Shown here: positions 10,360-20,271 of the stretch, one piece after another
Numbering within the stretch: the first letter of the stretch is position 1
How the letters are laid out: the number at the start of each line of letters is the position of its first letter
Source of the DNA: Methanobrevibacter millerae
GTDB lineage: Archaea > Methanobacteriota > Methanobacteria > Methanobacteriales > Methanobacteriaceae
Direction of reading: 5' to 3'
Assembly (NCBI GenBank): GCA_015063005.1
Contig: SUTF01000004.1
Location: 117,497-181,496 of the forward strand
Length of the DNA stretch: 64,000 nt
Program-made: the position numbers and the translations under genes
The notes under the pieces: model-generated
Database searches by the model: none
Told to the model about the DNA's origin: nothing
Seen by the model: the letters and a program-made list of their open reading frames with translations, nothing else

Positions 10360-12123
10360 ATGGATGAAATCAATTCTGAAATGATAAAAAAAACAAGAAA
10401 CTTAATCAAAAATAATCTTGCTCAGGAAGATAGCAAAGAAAACAGGTTTTATAAAGAAAGCAATGAAAATCATCTTGGAGAAGAATTTGAAAAATATATT
10501 GAAAGAAGCGAATTTAATAGGGATGCAGACAGAATCCTTTATTCAAAAGCATTCCGCCGTTTGGAACACAAAGCCCAAGTCTATTCAAACAAAAGAGGAG
10601 ACCATTACAGGACGAGATTAACACATACATTAGAAGTCACTCAAATTGCAAGAAGCATTTCAAGAAATCTTGGATTGAATGAACAGTTAACTGAAGCAAT
10701 TGCATTAGGCCATGACATTGGACACACTCCTTTTGGACATGCCGGTGAAGAGATATTGGATGACATAATGAGAGGCAAAGATGATTTAGACGGCAAATTG
10801 GAATTTAATATTGATTATGGTGGATTTAAACATAATTTTAATTGTCTTAAGATTTTAGAAATCATTGAGAAAAGAGAAACCAGAACTGGTCTGAACTTAA
10901 CCTGGCAAACATTAGACGGCATTTTAAAACATACCCATGTTATTAAAGGAGATAAAAAATGGGATTTGACCAGATTCGTTAGAGACATTTCAAATTATAA
11001 AAACATTATTGAATATGATTATTTTGATGAAAAAAGCAAACCAAGTCACGAACATTCTTTAACATTGGAAGGCCAGGTTGTCAACATTTCAGATGAAATT
11101 GCTCAAAAAGAACATGACTTAGATGATAGCTTAATAGATGGAAAATTATTTAAATTGGATGATATGTTCAATGAAATCATGAAAATAATGGAAGAAGTTT
11201 CTAAAGAGACTTCATCAGAAAACACTGGATATGAATTATTTTGTCTATTAAAGAAAAAAGTATATGAATTATATTCCACTACCAAAAACCATAAGAAATG
11301 GAAAGAATTAATAAGCGTCATCATTTCCTATTTTATTATTGATGTAACAGAAAATACTATACAAAAAATTAATGAATATGATGATTTGGATAATATAATC
11401 TATTTTGATGAAAAAAATAATAAATATATTAAAGAAGAAATCGTAGATTTCTCACAAACCGGAAGCAAAGTAAATGAAAAAATTGATGAATACATTGAAC
11501 AGGGAATTATTTTTTCATTTAACGTTAGCAGATTCGATGGTAAAGGAAAATACATATTAAGACAATTATTTAAGGCTTATTATGAAAATCCAAGACAGAT
11601 GCCTGAAAAGGAATTGATTATTTTAATAAAAAGGATAAAAGAAACAATTAAAAAATATCCTCAATTAAGAAAAAAATATGATGATATTGCATATGATTTT
11701 GATGAACTCTTCAGCATTAATGAGTATAATGTCTATTCGACTAAGTTAAATCCCGTCCTGAATATTTTAAAATTTAAAAATCGAGAAAAACTGAGACATA
11801 CTTTAAATTCCAATGAAAACTTTTCAGAATTTCTAAAAAATATTATGGACATCATAGGTTTAAATATTGAAGAGAAAATTAAACATGACTTCGAAATAAA
11901 TGAAATTGTTGATGAATTTTATGAACATTTATTCAATTATTGCAATACTCGATCAATAGAGGAAATTAATTCCATTTCCAATATGGAACATAGGAATTTT
12001 TTATTATTCTCAAAAGGTTGGAATGAACTGCATTACGAATACATATCAACAATTTGTGATTATATTTCAGAAATGACAGATAATTATGCAATAAAAGAGT
12101 ATCATGAATTATATATAGAGTAA
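10360..12123 (+). CDS. dgt: dGTP triphosphohydrolase-like HD protein
   Basis: 587 residues. R-T-R-L-T-H-T-L-E-V (H89), then LGHDIGHTPFGH (H118, D119) and a later D in VNISDEIAQKEHDLDD give the H...HD...D metal site of the dGTPase branch of HD hydrolases, which split dNTPs into nucleoside and triphosphate. SD AAGGAGT precedes the ATG. It is longer than the ~340-residue short forms and closer to E. coli Dgt in size. It may tune dNTP pools; dGTPases also act in antiphage defence, and it neighbours two defence-like unknowns. Confidence 0.88.
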   Translation: MDEINSEMIKKTRNLIKNNLAQEDSKENRFYKESNENHLGEEFEKYIERSEFNRDADRILYSKAFRRLEHKAQVYSNKRGDHYRTRLTHTLEVTQIARSISRNLGLNEQLTEAIALGHDIGHTPFGHAGEEILDDIMRGKDDLDGKLEFNIDYGGFKHNFNCLKILEIIEKRETRTGLNLTWQTLDGILKHTHVIKGDKKWDLTRFVRDISNYKNIIEYDYFDEKSKPSHEHSLTLEGQVVNISDEIAQKEHDLDDSLIDGKLFKLDDMFNEIMKIMEEVSKETSSENTGYELFCLLKKKVYELYSTTKNHKKWKELISVIISYFIIDVTENTIQKINEYDDLDNIIYFDEKNNKYIKEEIVDFSQTGSKVNEKIDEYIEQGIIFSFNVSRFDGKGKYILRQLFKAYYENPRQMPEKELIILIKRIKETIKKYPQLRKKYDDIAYDFDELFSINEYNVYSTKLNPVLNILKFKNREKLRHTLNSNENFSEFLKNIMDIIGLNIEEKIKHDFEINEIVDEFYEHLFNYCNTRSIEEINSISNMEHRNFLLFSKGWNELHYEYISTICDYISEMTDNYAIKEYHELYIE

Positions 12124-12282
12124 TAGCTAATGAAATACAATTTTCTAAATTAAATTAAGAGAAAAAATTTATTATGAGACAATCAACTACAAAGGAATCA
12201 TTTATCAGTGAAAGTAAATTTCAGGAACAAAACCCAAAATAATTATAACACTTTTTCAAATAATTATCCTAGAGGGATTATA

Positions 12283-12519
12283 ATGTCAATTAAAGAAGAG
12301 TTAATATCAAAAGGTTATAAAGCATATGAAAATGATGAAATCATTGTTTTTTGGAAACCTGACTTATGCGTTCATGCAACTGAATGTGTAAGGGGCAATA
12401 ATGGTGTTTTCAATCCCACCAGACGCCCATGGGTTGATTTAAGTCAGGGTGAGGCAAATGAAATTGCACAAATAATCGATAAATGCCCATCAGGGGCACT
12501 AAAATACGAACTTAAATAA
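12283..12519 (+). CDS. Small divergent 4Fe-4S mono-cluster protein
   Basis: 78 residues. C-V-H-A-T-E-C near residue 32 and CPSGAL near the C-terminus match the short ferredoxin-like family with a divergent mono-cluster domain (Fer4_19 type). The start is set by AGAGGGA 6 bases before the ATG; an upstream in-frame GTG at 12208 has no SD. Such proteins often sit beside or are fused to N-acetyltransferases, but no partner is adjacent here. It may carry electrons or a cluster; target unknown. Confidence 0.8.
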   Translation: MSIKEELISKGYKAYENDEIIVFWKPDLCVHATECVRGNNGVFNPTRRPWVDLSQGEANEIAQIIDKCPSGALKYELK

Positions 12520-12583
12520 AAAATTTCTAAAAAAAAGAATTAATAAATGAGATAATAGTCATTATCTCAATTAAATATTATAA

Positions 12584-13225
12584 TTAAAAATGGCCAAGAT
12601 AACCATCGAAACTCCCAGGCCTAATATTTTTTTCAACACGAATAATAGTATTCACTGAATTATCAGTAATATCAGGAACAGTAGGAGAAAGCTCAGGTAT
12701 CGTGAAATTAATGCAAGGATTCAAATATTCTGCAGGAATAATCCATTTTACAGACTGGAAATAAGTATCCTCTAAATCAATAGATGAATTATCATTAGTA
12801 ACAGAAACAGGGCCAACATTAACCAAATCGTCACCAGCAATAGAATTATCTGCAACAGGTACATCTAAATCCATTTCAACCGGAACAGAAATGAAAACAT
12901 CATTCATGATATCATCTACAGTTAAATCAACAGAACAATTTCCATCCATATTATCATTTAAAACAATACCAGAATCATCATCCAGATTAGAATGAACAGG
13001 GTCAAACTTAACCAAATCATCACCAGCAATAGAATTATCTAAATCACCAGCATTTTGATTTGAAGAACTTACTAGATTATGATCCATATCCATAGACACG
13101 AATGCATCATGAGGAACAGCAGAGTCATCAATAGCCATGTTGTCAACATCACTAGTTGCACATGCAGCGCCTGCACAAACACAAACCGCCAATAAACAAA
13201 TTAAACTTAAAATTATTTTCTTCAA
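12584..13225 (-). CDS. Secreted acidic protein of unknown function
   Basis: 213 residues starting with a signal peptide (MKKIILSLICLLAVCVCAGA). The start codon is TTG, set by a strong GAGGTGAT 5 bases before it. The mature part is very rich in Asp and Asn and repeats DNSIAGDDLV at about residues 63-72 and 126-135. No transmembrane anchor is seen at the C-terminus, so it is either released or held by other wall proteins. No family recognised. Confidence 0.65.
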   Translation of the reverse strand: MKKIILSLICLLAVCVCAGAACATSDVDNMAIDDSAVPHDAFVSMDMDHNLVSSSNQNAGDLDNSIAGDDLVKFDPVHSNLDDDSGIVLNDNMDGNCSVDLTVDDIMNDVFISVPVEMDLDVPVADNSIAGDDLVNVGPVSVTNDNSSIDLEDTYFQSVKWIIPAEYLNPCINFTIPELSPTVPDITDNSVNTIIRVEKNIRPGSFDGYLGHF

Positions 13226-13279
13226 ATTATCACCTCATGATTTTATAGTATAAATTCGACCACATATAAATATTTTCGA

Positions 13280-13295
13280 ATGTAAGTACTTACAT
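13280..13295. promoter_or_regulatory. 16-bp perfect palindrome upstream of secreted protein
   Basis: ATGTAAGTACTTACAT is fully self-complementary and lies 55 bases before the TTG start of the secreted acidic protein. It looks like a dimeric repressor or activator site. The half-site GTAAGT recurs in the operators at 41601 and 43025, so the regulators may be related. The rest of 13296-13584 is A+T-rich with no gene. Confidence 0.5.
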
Positions 13296-13584
13296 ACAGC
13301 TTAAATTAAATAAAACAATTAAATTACTAAATAAATAAAAAAATAAAGATTTTAAAATATTTAATTAAATATTTAAGTAAAATCATGAACAATATTTTCC
13401 ATTGTTTGTCCATGCCTTAAAAATTAATTCAAATGTCTCAATTTAAAGAATAACATACCCAATCATTAAAAATATTGAAAATAAAAGCAACATAAATTTA
13501 AACAAGAAAAGCAGATCCCAAAATAATCAATTATCAATTAGCTATATCTAAAGCAAAAAACATGGAAAATCTGATTTCCTGCAA

Positions 13585-15177
13585 TTATGGAACTAAAAAA
13601 CCAAATAATCCCTTTGCATCGGCAGGAACATCAGGAACATACTGATATTGTGAAGCATCAAGTTTCAATTCCATTGAACGACCTGACGCATTATTTGCAT
13701 TCTGATTTGATATCACTTCATTCAACATCTCTTTTCCGTCGTTGAATGCCTTGGTCTGAACGTCATTACAGTATGAAGTGAGATAATTTGCCCTGTGATT
13801 ATTATCAGGTATCTGTGCTGCTTTTGAGAGTACTTCCCCCATTGAGCTAAACATATATCCTTCTGATTCATTCCAGTATGCCTGAACGGGCTTTCCATAA
13901 ACATTATAGTTATCAGGCCCCATACATTGAGTACAAAGACCTTTAGAGACGTAATACGGATAATGATCTGTATCAAATACGCCTGTATCATTTGCAGGCT
14001 GATTTGCTCCGTAAGCCTCACTGACATTTACACAGTCGTTGGATACAGGCACAAAGACACTGTAAACGGGAGGACCGCAGCTGACCCAGCTGACACATGA
14101 CATTTCAGAAGGAAGGTTTGAAAAAACCTGAATAATATGGGCACTTAGTGTCTCATCACTTCCAATTGCCCTTGTATCATTTCTTCCAGCCTCATCCGGA
14201 GAATATGGTGTTCCTTCATAGCGGTCACGCAAAATGTGTGCTATATCCTGAACTGAAACCTTTTTATCAGGTGTGAACGCAAGAGAATACATAGCGTTGC
14301 GGTCATAGTCTGAGCTGTATTTTGACGGCTCAAGAAGTCTGTGACCCTCCCATGTCCTCATATGGGCAGTATCGTTGTTAATCTTTGTTCCGGCATAAGT
14401 TTCAAAGAGATTGATCTCACCGTTTCTTCCCTTTACTGCAAAACCGTTTTCTTCAGGAAGATTGGTTAAATCCGCAGATGTGATGGAATCCTCATAGTCA
14501 GACAGGTATTCCAGAGAAAATTCATTGCCGAATACTGCTACCTTGTCATTAGGCATTTTTACAGCGGCGTACTGATGTCCTCCGTAGAGTTCCACATACC
14601 ACACCTCGTTTTGATCAGCAATGATTGCAATATTGGACTCAGCATTGCCATACTTGTCAACGATTCCCAAAAGAACTTCCACGGCTTCTCTGGCTGTTTT
14701 ACTTTGACAAACCACAAGGTCTGCTGCGGAAGCTTCGGCAAGACCTCCTTCCACCAGAGGGTCTGCTTTCAGTGATTCATTGTTTAAATGGGCTGAAACA
14801 GACATTGTCATGGATACACCATATTCATTGGTACATGCGGCCGCATCGCAGTCAGGCCTATCGGATGCATGAGCACTATCCATATATGGTGTTGCAGTGT
14901 ATTTATAAGTGGTTGCGGGAATCTCCGTTTTAACTTCTCCATCAGCACTTACAGGCATGAATCGGCCGGGACTGTTGTCTACATGAGGAGTTATCGTTAT
15001 ATGATTTCCCCAGTCGGCACGATAGTCATTTGACCTTGCAATAATTATTGAACCGTCTGCGCTTGCATCCTTACCCACATATATTCCGGTACATGCTGCC
15101 GAAACCTGCATGCTGCAAATCAAAACAACACAAAAAAACAAGCCTATCAATTTTTTCGATGAGTATTCCAACTTCAA
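13585..15177 (-). CDS. Secreted C69-family dipeptidase-like hydrolase
   Basis: Peptidase C69 family: after a signal peptide ending SMQVSA comes A-C-T-G-I-Y-V-G-K, whose Cys would become the N-terminal nucleophile, then IARSNDYRADWG as in dipeptidase A. The frame extends to 15225, but I place the start at TTG 15177 because GGAG lies 9 bases upstream and the product then begins MKLEYSSKKLIGLFFC, a good signal peptide. About 530 residues, normal for archaeal and gut-bacterial members. It probably cleaves peptides outside the cell; the substrate is not evident. Confidence 0.82.
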   Translation of the reverse strand: MKLEYSSKKLIGLFFCVVLICSMQVSAACTGIYVGKDASADGSIIIARSNDYRADWGNHITITPHVDNSPGRFMPVSADGEVKTEIPATTYKYTATPYMDSAHASDRPDCDAAACTNEYGVSMTMSVSAHLNNESLKADPLVEGGLAEASAADLVVCQSKTAREAVEVLLGIVDKYGNAESNIAIIADQNEVWYVELYGGHQYAAVKMPNDKVAVFGNEFSLEYLSDYEDSITSADLTNLPEENGFAVKGRNGEINLFETYAGTKINNDTAHMRTWEGHRLLEPSKYSSDYDRNAMYSLAFTPDKKVSVQDIAHILRDRYEGTPYSPDEAGRNDTRAIGSDETLSAHIIQVFSNLPSEMSCVSWVSCGPPVYSVFVPVSNDCVNVSEAYGANQPANDTGVFDTDHYPYYVSKGLCTQCMGPDNYNVYGKPVQAYWNESEGYMFSSMGEVLSKAAQIPDNNHRANYLTSYCNDVQTKAFNDGKEMLNEVISNQNANNASGRSMELKLDASQYQYVPDVPADAKGLFGFLVP

Positions 15178-15558
15178 AAATAAAAACTCCATAAAGAATT
15201 TATGAAATAATTTATGGCTTTTCAATATATTAAATATAACATTTTTATGCTTAAAAGCAAATTATTTCTTTAAATTTTGATGCTTGAGATTGCAAAAATA
15301 AGATAATGATTCAGGCAGATAGTCACGAAAATCATCCGAAACTACCCGCTGTGAGAAAAATATTATGAAAAAGTTTTATATGTAAATTATGAAAGAGCAA
15401 AAGCTATAATCCGATAAAACATGAAGGGATATGCAATTCTTTTTACAAATTTATTTATCATCACGTTTAAGTTAACTATGATTTTAAGTTTCAAACGTCA
15501 TCAGGTTTGTTATCCTTAAAAATGCAATTATTTGATTCGTAATATGAATCGGACAACA
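15178..15558. other. Gene-free spacer
   Basis: About 380 bases between two genes read leftward. It contains the promoter region of the C69 peptidase. I see no open frame, strong hairpin or known RNA motif. Confidence 0.45.
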
Positions 15559-16437
15559 TTATTGCTCCACGAGATTGCGCACAATTTTTTTAAGTTCCGA
15601 TTCATATATGTACAATTCACTATCAAAGCCATATATCGCTCCACCATCTCGATTAGAACGATTTTCATTGAATATTGATTCATCAATTTTTAAATCGGCT
15701 TTGCGAATATATATCACCCCACCATCACGGTTTGAAGTGTTGTGATTAAGTTGGCTTCCATTTATCTTTAACTCGCCGGTACAATGCATTGCCCCGCCAT
15801 CCTCAAAAGCAATATTATTGTTAAGCACAGATTCAAAAATGGATAATTCACAGTTTTCATTGAATATGACACCACCATTATCTGCGGAATTATCAGAGAG
15901 TTGAGATTTTTCAATTATCATCTCTCCACCATCATTATTGAATAGTGCTCCTCCTTTGATTGCCTTGTTTTGATGAAAAAAAGAATTGGCAATTCTCAAC
16001 TCACCATCGTCATTGAATACTGCTCCACCATATTCAGCTTTGTTTTCACATATTTTACTATTTAAAATATTTAAGACACCCCAGTTGTTTATCGCTCCGC
16101 CGAATTCTTCTGCATCATTATTTAAAATTAAAGAGTTTTCAATGATTATTTCACCTTCATCATTGAAAATTGCTCCTCCATCTTCGGTTGAATGTCCGTT
16201 TTTTAAAGTAACATTTCGGATTGTTATTTTCTTGCCGGTGCAGTTGAATATTCGTGCTTTTTTATCAGCATCTATGATATGGCCACATCCATCAATTACA
16301 ATGTCATCAATGTCCAAAGTAATGCCTTTGGAATAGAAAAACTCCTCACCTTTTTCTAGAATAATATCTGTGTCCAGAACAATTTCATCGATGTCGCTGT
16401 GAATCAAATCATCAAGATATTTGAAATTTTTACCCAT
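15559..16437 (-). CDS. Beta-helix repeat protein without signal peptide
   Basis: 292 residues built from ~23-residue repeats of the GGAIFN-x-x-GE-(L/I)-x-I-x-x-S type (polymorphic-outer-membrane-like or adhesin-like right-handed beta helix). About nine copies run from residue 65 to the end. The start is ATG 16437 with AGGTG 6 bases upstream. No signal peptide or membrane anchor is present, unlike most Methanobrevibacter adhesin-like proteins, and the protein ends soon after the last repeat. It is either cytoplasmic or a shortened derivative of a surface protein. Confidence 0.75.
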   Translation of the reverse strand: MGKNFKYLDDLIHSDIDEIVLDTDIILEKGEEFFYSKGITLDIDDIVIDGCGHIIDADKKARIFNCTGKKITIRNVTLKNGHSTEDGGAIFNDEGEIIIENSLILNNDAEEFGGAINNWGVLNILNSKICENKAEYGGAVFNDDGELRIANSFFHQNKAIKGGALFNNDGGEMIIEKSQLSDNSADNGGVIFNENCELSIFESVLNNNIAFEDGGAMHCTGELKINGSQLNHNTSNRDGGVIYIRKADLKIDESIFNENRSNRDGGAIYGFDSELYIYESELKKIVRNLVEQ

Positions 16438-16581
16438 GAAAAACACCTAATTAATAATTTGAAGTCATATATCTATCAAATTTTTTTTATAAATTTCGAT
16501 TGGTGTATGACTTTTAAACTTTATATAATTTAAAGAATAAAAACTAAATAGGTGAATCCAAGATTTGAGGAGTTATCAAAA

Positions 16582-17766
16582 ATGAGAAATGTTGGTACTG
16601 TTGTACGTGGAATAAGGACACCTATTATTAAAGAAAACGACGATTTAGCAAGCATAGTCATTGATTCATTAATGGCTGCAAAAGAAAGTGAAGGATTCGA
16701 ATTTAAAGACAAAGATATCGTTGCAATCACAGAAGCGGTTGTAGGAATTTCAGAAGGAAACTACGTCACCGTAGATGACATTGCAGAGGATTTACAAAAC
16801 AAATTCCCATCCAAAAGCATTGGAGTAGTAAATCCAATATTAAGCAGAAACAGATTTTCAATAGTTCTGAAAGGAATTGCAAGAGGAATGGACAAAATCA
16901 CATTACTGACTTCATTTCCTGCAGACGAAGTTGGAAACGGAATATTGGACGAAAGAATTCTAGATGAAAGCGAATTCAATCTAGCAAGTGTCATCACAGA
17001 AGACGAATACTATGAAACTTTCGGTTCATGGATACACCCATTCACCGGAATCAACATGATCGACTTCTACAAAGAACTGATTGAAAGCGAAGACTGTGAA
17101 GTGGAATTCGTATTCTCCAATGACATTAAAACAATCCTAGATTATACCAATGACGTTTTAACCTGTGACATTCACACAAGAGAGAAAAGCACAAAATTAT
17201 TAAAAGAAAAAGGAGCCAACGTTTACGGCCTACACCAAGTCCTAACAGAACCAATTGGTGATTCAGGATCCAATCCAGATTACGGACTTTTAGGATCAAA
17301 CAAGGCAACCGAAGAAAAATTAAAACTCTTCCCAAAAACCGGAGACAAATTGGTTATGGAAGTTCAAAAAAGACTAATAGACATGACCGAAAAACAAATC
17401 GAAGTAATGGTTTACGGTGACGGAGCATTCAAAGACCCAGTAGGACACATCTGGGAGCTAGCAGACCCTGTTGTATCACCGGCACATACACCAGGACTTG
17501 TAGGAACTCCAAACGAAATCAAACTAAAATATGTTTCAGACAACAAATTCGCAGACCTAAAAGGTGATGAATTAAAAGAAGCAATCAAAGAAGAAATTAA
17601 ACATAAAGACAAAGACTTGACTGGACAAATGATTACCGAAGGAACCACCCCAAGAGTATTGACTGACCTAATCGGATCATTATGCGACCTTACAAGCGGT
17701 TCCGGAGACAAAGGAACACCAGTCATATTCATACAAGGATACTTTGACAATTTAGCAAACGACTAA
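16582..17766 (+). CDS. Long-form coenzyme F420-0:L-glutamate ligase-like protein
   Basis: 394 residues. The N-terminal half (VVRGIRTPII, IVAITEAVVGISEGNYV, GVVNPILSRNRFS) resembles the CofE family that adds glutamate to F420-0, but true CofE is ~250 residues. This protein has an extra C-terminal part with YGDGAFKDPVGHIWELADPV. The start is set by GAGGAG 9 bases before ATG 16582. Long forms are found in gut bacteria lacking F420, so it may act on another substrate. It is next to a bacterial-type metK, convergent. Confidence 0.7.
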   Translation: MRNVGTVVRGIRTPIIKENDDLASIVIDSLMAAKESEGFEFKDKDIVAITEAVVGISEGNYVTVDDIAEDLQNKFPSKSIGVVNPILSRNRFSIVLKGIARGMDKITLLTSFPADEVGNGILDERILDESEFNLASVITEDEYYETFGSWIHPFTGINMIDFYKELIESEDCEVEFVFSNDIKTILDYTNDVLTCDIHTREKSTKLLKEKGANVYGLHQVLTEPIGDSGSNPDYGLLGSNKATEEKLKLFPKTGDKLVMEVQKRLIDMTEKQIEVMVYGDGAFKDPVGHIWELADPVVSPAHTPGLVGTPNEIKLKYVSDNKFADLKGDELKEAIKEEIKHKDKDLTGQMITEGTTPRVLTDLIGSLCDLTSGSGDKGTPVIFIQGYFDNLAND

Positions 17767-17949
17767 AAAAACATCCGCTTTAACCATCACAAACCAACAC
17801 CACAATAATAAGAAATAGCTACAATTAAATTAATAGTTAACAACAAACTTTGATTATTACAAATCGAATTTTAAAAATAGTTAAAGATAATAATAGTTTT
17901 ATAAAAATTAACTAATGCAATCCACATTAATTAAAAAAAAATAGATGAA

Positions 17950-17973
17950 AAACTTACTAAAAAAAGTAAGTTT
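17950..17973 (-). terminator. Hairpin terminator after metK
   Basis: AAACTTACT, six A residues, then AGTAAGTTT: a perfect 9-bp stem overlapping the metK stop codon. Read on the minus strand the loop is a run of U. Confidence 0.6.
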
Positions 17974-19144
17974 ATTCTTTTATGTATTTTTTCAAGTCTT
18001 CAGCCTTATCGGTTTTCTCCCAAGGAAGACCTTCAATACCAAAGTGACCATATTTTGCAGTCTGTTTGTATTGAGTATCCCTTAATCCTAGGGTTTCGAT
18101 GATTCCGTCAGGAGTCAATCTGAAGTTTTCACGAACAATATCTTCCATCTTTTTAGTAGTTTCCACACCGGTTCCAAAGGTATCCACCATAACGGAAGTA
18201 GGCTCAGCAACACCGATAGCATAAGACAACTGAATTTCACATTTTTCAGCAAGACCGCTTGCAACGATATTTTTTGCAATGTATCTTGCCATGTAGCATG
18301 CGCTTCTGTCCACTTTAGTGCAGTCTTTTCCGGAAAATGCTCCACCACCATGTCTTGCATATCCACCATAGGTATCTACAATGATTTTACGGCCAGTCAA
18401 ACCTGCATCACCATGAGGACCACCGATTTCAAACTTACCTGTCGGATTGATATGTTCTTTAGTATCTTCAGTTATTAATCCTTCTGGAACAACTGCTTTG
18501 AATAACTTTTCACGAATATCTTCTTTCAATCCTTCCTGATTTTCAGACATTGACTCATCATGCTGGGTTGACAAAACCACTGCATCAAGAGAAATGACGT
18601 TTCCTTCCCCATCATAATTTACTGACACTTGTGCCTTACCGTCAGGCCTTAAGTATGGAATTTCACCAGATTCCCTTAATTCAGTCAATTTGTTGGTTAA
18701 TTTACGTGCCAAATCAATAGGGAAAGGCATTAATGACTCGGTTTCATTGGTTGCATAACCGAACATCATACCCTGATCTCCAGCACCTGTTTCATCCTCA
18801 CCACGGTCAACACCCTGATTAATGTCAGGAGACTGTGCGTGGAGCCTGTTTACGACTTCACATTTGTGACCGTCAAATTCTAAATCAGGATTATCATAAC
18901 CTATTTCAATGATAGTATCCCTAATAATCTTTTCAATATCATCATCAGATAATTCTGCAGTAGATGTTATTTCACCAAATACCATACAGAAATCTGTTGT
19001 TACACATGTCTCACATGCAACATGAGCATTCTTATCCTGAGCCATGTATGCATCCAATATTGCATCGGAAATTATATCTGCAACCTTATCAGGATGTCCT
19101 TGAGTTACTGACTCTGAGGTAAATGTTCTATATATTTCACTCAT
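17972..19144 (-). CDS. metK: S-adenosylmethionine synthetase, bacterial type
   Basis: 390 residues. [15 protein letters not shown] (H17, D19, K20), [32 protein letters not shown] and the [12 protein letters not shown] loop are those of the bacterial/eukaryal MetK, which makes SAM from ATP and methionine. Archaea normally use a different, very diverged SAM synthetase, so this gene is probably a transfer from a bacterium. The start is ATG 19144 with GGTGA just upstream; an upstream in-frame start lacks an SD. No SAM riboswitch was seen in the leader. Confidence 0.93.
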   Translation of the reverse strand: MSEIYRTFTSESVTQGHPDKVADIISDAILDAYMAQDKNAHVACETCVTTDFCMVFGEITSTAELSDDDIEKIIRDTIIEIGYDNPDLEFDGHKCEVVNRLHAQSPDINQGVDRGEDETGAGDQGMMFGYATNETESLMPFPIDLARKLTNKLTELRESGEIPYLRPDGKAQVSVNYDGEGNVISLDAVVLSTQHDESMSENQEGLKEDIREKLFKAVVPEGLITEDTKEHINPTGKFEIGGPHGDAGLTGRKIIVDTYGGYARHGGGAFSGKDCTKVDRSACYMARYIAKNIVASGLAEKCEIQLSYAIGVAEPTSVMVDTFGTGVETTKKMEDIVRENFRLTPDGIIETLGLRDTQYKQTAKYGHFGIEGLPWEKTDKAEDLKKYIKE

Positions 19145-19380
19145 AGTTTCACCAAAAAATAATATATCTAAATATAGTTTACTCAATAAAATAAATATAC
19201 TTTTTCATTAATTAACTTATCCAAGCCCCAACATTTCATTTAAATCATTTCATATTATGATTATTTAAAATCAATAGCTAATTTAAACACTTCAATTATT
19301 ATTTACATATATTGTGTGAGAAAAGGAACAGCAATATTAAAAAAAATAATGGCAATGGTTAACAAGGCAAAACTTAGTGT

Positions 19381-20271
19381 TTAATCAATATCTGCATTCA
19401 TCACCTCATCCATACTAAATCCCAAACTACCAATTACCTTCTCCATCGTCGAATCAACAGGAGAACTCTTAACCAAATCACACAATACCTTCAAAGTATC
19501 ATTTCTTTCTTCTTCCCTACCTATTTCAATACCTTCCTTTCTACATTCATACTTCATTGCATCCAAAACTGGACTTCTTTTATCTATAACTTGTCTCAAT
19601 TCAATCATCCCCTCTAATCTAAGTATATCCTCATCCGTTCGCGCATACTTATGAATCATACATTGCATAGCATAAATCAATTCATTTTTAACGTAAGAAT
19701 CTTCAATGTTTAAATTCAAAAGTTCTTCACAAATCAATTCGATGGCTTTTTCATGGTCTTTGGTACAACATCTTGGCAGGTTAATTAATTCCAGCCCTTC
19801 AACATCACTGAATTCTTCTTGTTTTTTAGCTTTATCCAACATGCTATTTAATCTTTTCCAAGCATTCTCATCAGGAAAGGATATTATTTTAGGCCTTAAC
19901 AAATCTGTTGATGTAAAACCACAGTTCACCCAATCCCGAGGAAGTGTTGTTGTAATAACACTAATTACAGGATATTTTGTTTTATAATAGATGTTGCTTT
20001 TGTAGTTATATACTTTTTTAAGAGTGTCCATATTGACATTATTTGTTTCATCCTCTACATTTATAACAAATTTCCTTCCATCTTCCATTTCAACATGATA
20101 TACAATATCTGCTCTTGGAATTCCACCACCAGCATTAGGATATTCATTACATTCACTTCCCAGATATTTACCCGGAAGATTATAGAATTCATGCGCAACT
20201 GCACCAAGATATGTGAACTGCCGCTTCATGAATGTGTCTTCAGGATTATTCATTCTAATTTTTTTAGACAT
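19381..20271 (-). CDS. Rpn/PD-(D/E)XK nuclease-like protein
   Basis: 296 residues. PRADIVYHVEMEDGRKFVINVEDE holds D55 and E73 in the spacing of the Rpn (recombination-promoting nuclease, formerly putative transposase) family. The usual final Lys or Gln is Glu here. The C-terminal region KYECRKEGIEIGREEERND is the Gly/Glu-rich helical tail typical of this family. Start ATG 20271 with AGGA 9 bases upstream. Such genes spread as multicopy elements in Methanobrevibacter and gut bacteria. It has no terminal inverted repeats here. Confidence 0.68.
   Translation of the reverse strand: MSKKIRMNNPEDTFMKRQFTYLGAVAHEFYNLPGKYLGSECNEYPNAGGGIPRADIVYHVEMEDGRKFVINVEDETNNVNMDTLKKVYNYKSNIYYKTKYPVISVITTTLPRDWVNCGFTSTDLLRPKIISFPDENAWKRLNSMLDKAKKQEEFSDVEGLELINLPRCCTKDHEKAIELICEELLNLNIEDSYVKNELIYAMQCMIHKYARTDEDILRLEGMIELRQVIDKRSPVLDAMKYECRKEGIEIGREEERNDTLKVLCDLVKSSPVDSTMEKVIGSLGFSMDEVMNADID

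Noticed and set aside
14559..14933. Rightward and leftward frames inside the C69 peptidase gene
   Set aside because: Shadows of a well-supported gene, without SD or known motifs.
19145..19380. SAM riboswitch before the bacterial-type metK
   Set aside because: The 5' region is short and A+T-rich with no K-turn or P1-P4 style stems.
19381..20271. Complete insertion sequence around the Rpn-like gene
   Set aside because: No terminal inverted repeats or target-site duplications could be found at its borders.
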